This document shows, piece after piece, positions 49,490 through 52,299 of a DNA stretch of 52,299 bases. Numbering within the stretch: position 1 is the first letter of the stretch; each line of letters starts with the position of its first letter. The notes under the pieces are model-generated. The model was not told the DNA's origin. It saw nothing but the letters and a program-made list of their open reading frames with translations, and did no database searches. This stretch comes from Lachnospiraceae bacterium (GTDB lineage: Bacteria > Bacillota > Clostridia > Lachnospirales > Lachnospiraceae), in the NCBI GenBank assembly GCA_022797375.1, contig JAAWKM010000005.1:1-52299 (forward strand), given 5' to 3'. The position numbers and the translations under genes were made by a program.

Positions 49490-50011
49490 TCAATCCAGGG
49501 TAAGGGTTTTTAGCAGATAAGCATAAATAGCCTCATTCCTTTCTTTAAACCTCTGGCACGCCTGTATGGCTTCTTCTTCCGTAGGAAGGTTTAATGCCAG
49601 TTCCATTATAATACTGCCACGTTCCACAATAGAAACTTTGGCAAGACAGCCTCCTGTTTTCATCTGGGTAAAGTCAGTATGTATAGTGGTATTCTGCACA
49701 ATATTTACTTTATGGTCATTAAGGTAATTGTCTATCTGGGATTTAGTGTCTTCAGGAAGCTGGTTTCCGAAAAATCCGAGGGTTTCCATGCCTGATGGCG
49801 TTATCATATAGTAAGAGGCAGAATGTGTCTGCTCTGTTTCAATCATCTTGTCTTCTGTAAGGTTAGCCAGTGTCTGTTGTATTGAAAAATAATCTGTATA
49901 GCCTTTATCAAGAATAAAATCAGAAATAATGGCATTTGGCATAGGCTGTTTTGTCTTGCTTAAAAAGTATAAGATTATCAGTTTGTACAGTTTCAATGAT
50001 TCTGATGTCAT
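49490..50011 (-). CDS. DUF4364 family protein
   Basis: LKLYKLIILYFLSKTKQPMPNAIISDFILDKGYTDYFSIQQTLANLTEDKMIE. Confidence 0.88.
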   Translation of the reverse strand: MTSESLKLYKLIILYFLSKTKQPMPNAIISDFILDKGYTDYFSIQQTLANLTEDKMIETEQTHSASYYMITPSGMETLGFFGNQLPEDTKSQIDNYLNDHKVNIVQNTTIHTDFTQMKTGGCLAKVSIVERGSIIMELALNLPTEEEAIQACQRFKERNEAIYAYLLKTLTLD

Positions 50012-50034
50012 GAAAACCCCTCTTTCTGGTAATT

Positions 50035-50958
50035 TTATTGTAGTGACATACCCTGGTATACACCAGATTTCTTAAGTTCATGGGAAATGGCATTTAAAAC
50101 ATGCCGTTTGTTACAGCTCCACAGCGGGGCAACCAGCAGGTCTTTTGGCCCGTCACCTGTTAAACGGTGTACCGTTATATCTGGTGAGAGTTCACTAATG
50201 CAGCGGAGTATAAGCTGTACATATTCCTGTTCAGAATAAATATGTATCTTATGTGCCATTGAAGCAAGTCCTGTATTTTTAAGTATATGAAGAAGTTGTA
50301 ATTTTATGCCTTGTATATCCATTTTATTAAGGTAATGTATAGTTTCTATTATATCTTCTTCATTTTCACCAGGAAGCCCAAGAATAATATGTACTACAAT
50401 ATAAATATTGCGTTTCCTTAATTCCCTTACAGTATTATTAAAAACGTCAAGTGTATAGCCACGCCTTATAAAGCGGGCAGTTTCTTCGTGTATGGTCTGC
50501 AGGCCCAGTTCAATCCACACAGGTTTGGTTTTGTTGCATTCTTCAAGCAGTGTAAATATATCTGTGTTAAAGCAGTCAGGCCTTGTGCCAACAGACATTG
50601 CAACAATACCAGGGTGTGAAAGGGTTTCCATATACAGGTTTTCAAGATAAGAAACAGGCGCATAAGTATTAGAATATGACTGGAAATAGGCAATATACTT
50701 GTCACCTGTTTTTTTGCCATGTCTTTGTATAATGTCTATTCCCTGCTCTATCTGTTTATAGACAGAATGTTGCCGTGGTGCTGCAAATTCGCCTGAGCCG
50801 CCATTGCTACAGAAAATACATCCGCCAGTACCTGCTGTACCATCCCTGTTAGGGCATGTCATGCCGCCATCAAGTGCTATTTTATATACTTTGCAGCCAA
50901 AAGTCTGTTTCAGATAGTAATCAAGGGAATAATAAGGTTTATCACCAAAATGCACCAT
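50035..50958 (-). CDS. TIGR01212-like radical SAM protein (YhcC/YtqA family)
   Basis: CPNRDGTAGTGGCIFCSNGGSGEFA, YIAYFQSYSNTYAPVSYLENLY, VGTRPDCF. Confidence 0.93.
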   Translation of the reverse strand: MVHFGDKPYYSLDYYLKQTFGCKVYKIALDGGMTCPNRDGTAGTGGCIFCSNGGSGEFAAPRQHSVYKQIEQGIDIIQRHGKKTGDKYIAYFQSYSNTYAPVSYLENLYMETLSHPGIVAMSVGTRPDCFNTDIFTLLEECNKTKPVWIELGLQTIHEETARFIRRGYTLDVFNNTVRELRKRNIYIVVHIILGLPGENEEDIIETIHYLNKMDIQGIKLQLLHILKNTGLASMAHKIHIYSEQEYVQLILRCISELSPDITVHRLTGDGPKDLLVAPLWSCNKRHVLNAISHELKKSGVYQGMSLQ

Positions 50959-52109
50959 TATTTTATATTTGACCTTACTGCTTCAGATACAACATCAGCA
51001 ACACGCGGGTCAAAAGCTTCAGGCATAATGTGGTCCGCATCAAGGTCTGTATCATTCACAAGCCCTGCTATTGCAAGAGCGGCAGCAAGTTTCATATCCT
51101 CTGTAATCTGGGAGGCGCGTCCTTCAAGTGCACCTTTAAATATTCCTGGAAATGCAACAACATTATTTATCTGGTTAGGAAAATCTGAACGGCCTGTCCC
51201 AATTACTTTAACACCAGCTTTTTTAGCAATATCAGGCATAATTTCAGGTACAGGGTTTGCCATTGCAAAGATAATTGCGTCTTTATTCATTGATGCTGCC
51301 ATTTCTTCTGAAACAATGCCAGGTGCAGAAACGCCTACAAATATATCAGCACCAGCCATTGCATCTGCAAGGCTTCCTGTCTTGCCAGAAATGTTTGTAA
51401 CTTTTGCCATTTCCTTTTGCATCCAGTTAAGTCCAGGTGTAGAAGAAGATATAATTCCAGACTTGTCACACATAACAATATCTTTAAAACCATACTTTAA
51501 GAGAAGTTTAGTTATTGCAACACCTGCTGAACCAGCACCATTTACAACAATACTGCAGTTTTCTTTTGTCCTGCCAGTGACTTTCATGGCATTAATAATG
51601 CCTGCAAGCACAACAATGGCAGTACCATGCTGGTCATCATGGAATACAGGGATATCAAGTGCTTTTTTAAGACGTTCTTCAATCTCAAAACATCTCGGGG
51701 CAGATATATCTTCAAGGTTAATTCCACCAAATGCAGGTGCAATATTTATAACTGTCTTTATAATTTCTTCTGTGTCCTGTGTGTCAAGGCATATAGGAAA
51801 TGCATTTACTCCGCCAAATTCTTTGAATAAAACGGCTTTTCCCTCCATAACAGGCATTGCTGCATGAGGGCCTATATTGCCAAGTCCAAGGACTGCACTT
51901 CCATCAGAAACAACTGCTACAGTATTTGACTTAATTGTGTAATTGTATGCTTCATCCTTGTTATCTGCGATAACCTTACATGGTTCAGCAACCCCGGGTG
52001 TATAGGCAATAGCAAGGTCTTCCCTTGTATTTACATGGCATTTGGGGCATGTGCTGATTTTTCCTCTCCATTCCTTATGTAGAGATAGTGCTTTTTCACT
52101 GCTGGTCAT
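50958..52109 (-). CDS. NAD(P)-dependent malic enzyme
   Basis: YTPGVAEPCKVI, DGSAVLGLGNIGPHAAMPVMEGKAVLFKEFGGVNAFPICLDTQDTEEII, HDDQHGTAIVVLAGIINAMK. Confidence 0.96.
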   Translation of the reverse strand: MTSSEKALSLHKEWRGKISTCPKCHVNTREDLAIAYTPGVAEPCKVIADNKDEAYNYTIKSNTVAVVSDGSAVLGLGNIGPHAAMPVMEGKAVLFKEFGGVNAFPICLDTQDTEEIIKTVINIAPAFGGINLEDISAPRCFEIEERLKKALDIPVFHDDQHGTAIVVLAGIINAMKVTGRTKENCSIVVNGAGSAGVAITKLLLKYGFKDIVMCDKSGIISSSTPGLNWMQKEMAKVTNISGKTGSLADAMAGADIFVGVSAPGIVSEEMAASMNKDAIIFAMANPVPEIMPDIAKKAGVKVIGTGRSDFPNQINNVVAFPGIFKGALEGRASQITEDMKLAAALAIAGLVNDTDLDADHIMPEAFDPRVADVVSEAVRSNIK

Positions 52110-52200
52110 ATTAAAACCTCCATTTATATATATTAATGAATATAATACATTTTAATGCCCATGACGTACTTGGAAAATACGTGGCAATATCCATAATATC

Positions 52201-52299
52201 GTTACTATTCACAGCTACGCTGTTCATAGTAACAAGCAGCGCGGGAAACGCTGAAAATGCACACATTTTGCAAAAAAAGATTTTGTTCCAAAATCATGC
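52201..52299. repeat. MITE-like family 2, left part (truncated by the window end)
   Basis: GTTACTATTCACAGCTACGCTGTTCATAGTAACAAGCAGCGC identical to 15466-15507; diverges in the inner hairpin loop. Confidence 0.85.

Noticed and set aside
50950-51867. 305-aa ORF on + opposite malic enzyme
   Set aside because: Antisense to clear malic enzyme coding sequence; composition is Ser/Ala/Ile mirror sequence.
1-52299. tRNA or rRNA genes
   Set aside because: No cloverleaf or rRNA signature seen; the only tRNA-related element is the T-box leader.

Overview
This 52.3 kb window looks like a chromosomal segment of a low-GC Clostridia bacterium, probably Lachnospiraceae-like, judged from gene content and synteny only. 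It is mostly housekeeping: dnaG-rpoD-trmK, folD-rimO-pgsA-cinA, cmk-ispH-rpsA-cheR, rplS, tyrS with a T-box, malic enzyme, rfbAB/glf/galE, an ECF sigma/anti-sigma pair, an MCP and a BvgS-like hybrid kinase. The unusual content is mainly intergenic. (1) A dispersed family of about 230-270 bp near-perfect palindromic elements has six core-bearing copies plus arm fragments. Inner helices change in a compensatory way between copies around invariant internal-loop motifs (CGCCGGCGTTTG / GCGCCGYTGCGTG / GTAGCGGAAGCGTGC). This suggests an undescribed structured RNA or hairpin-DNA mobile element. (2) A 159-bp multi-stem insertion ending in ...GGGCGTGGATTGAAAC lies just after a nucleoside kinase stop codon and is flanked by 17-bp direct repeats. 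It resembles an IS605/TnpB right end or omegaRNA scaffold without tnpB. (3) A MITE-like family carries GTTACTATTCACAG ends. Other candidates are a 20-aa small ORF, an orphan HicA-like toxin, a degenerate receiver domain and a palindromic site upstream of the rplS promoter. No database searches were run; family names come from recognition of the protein sequences.
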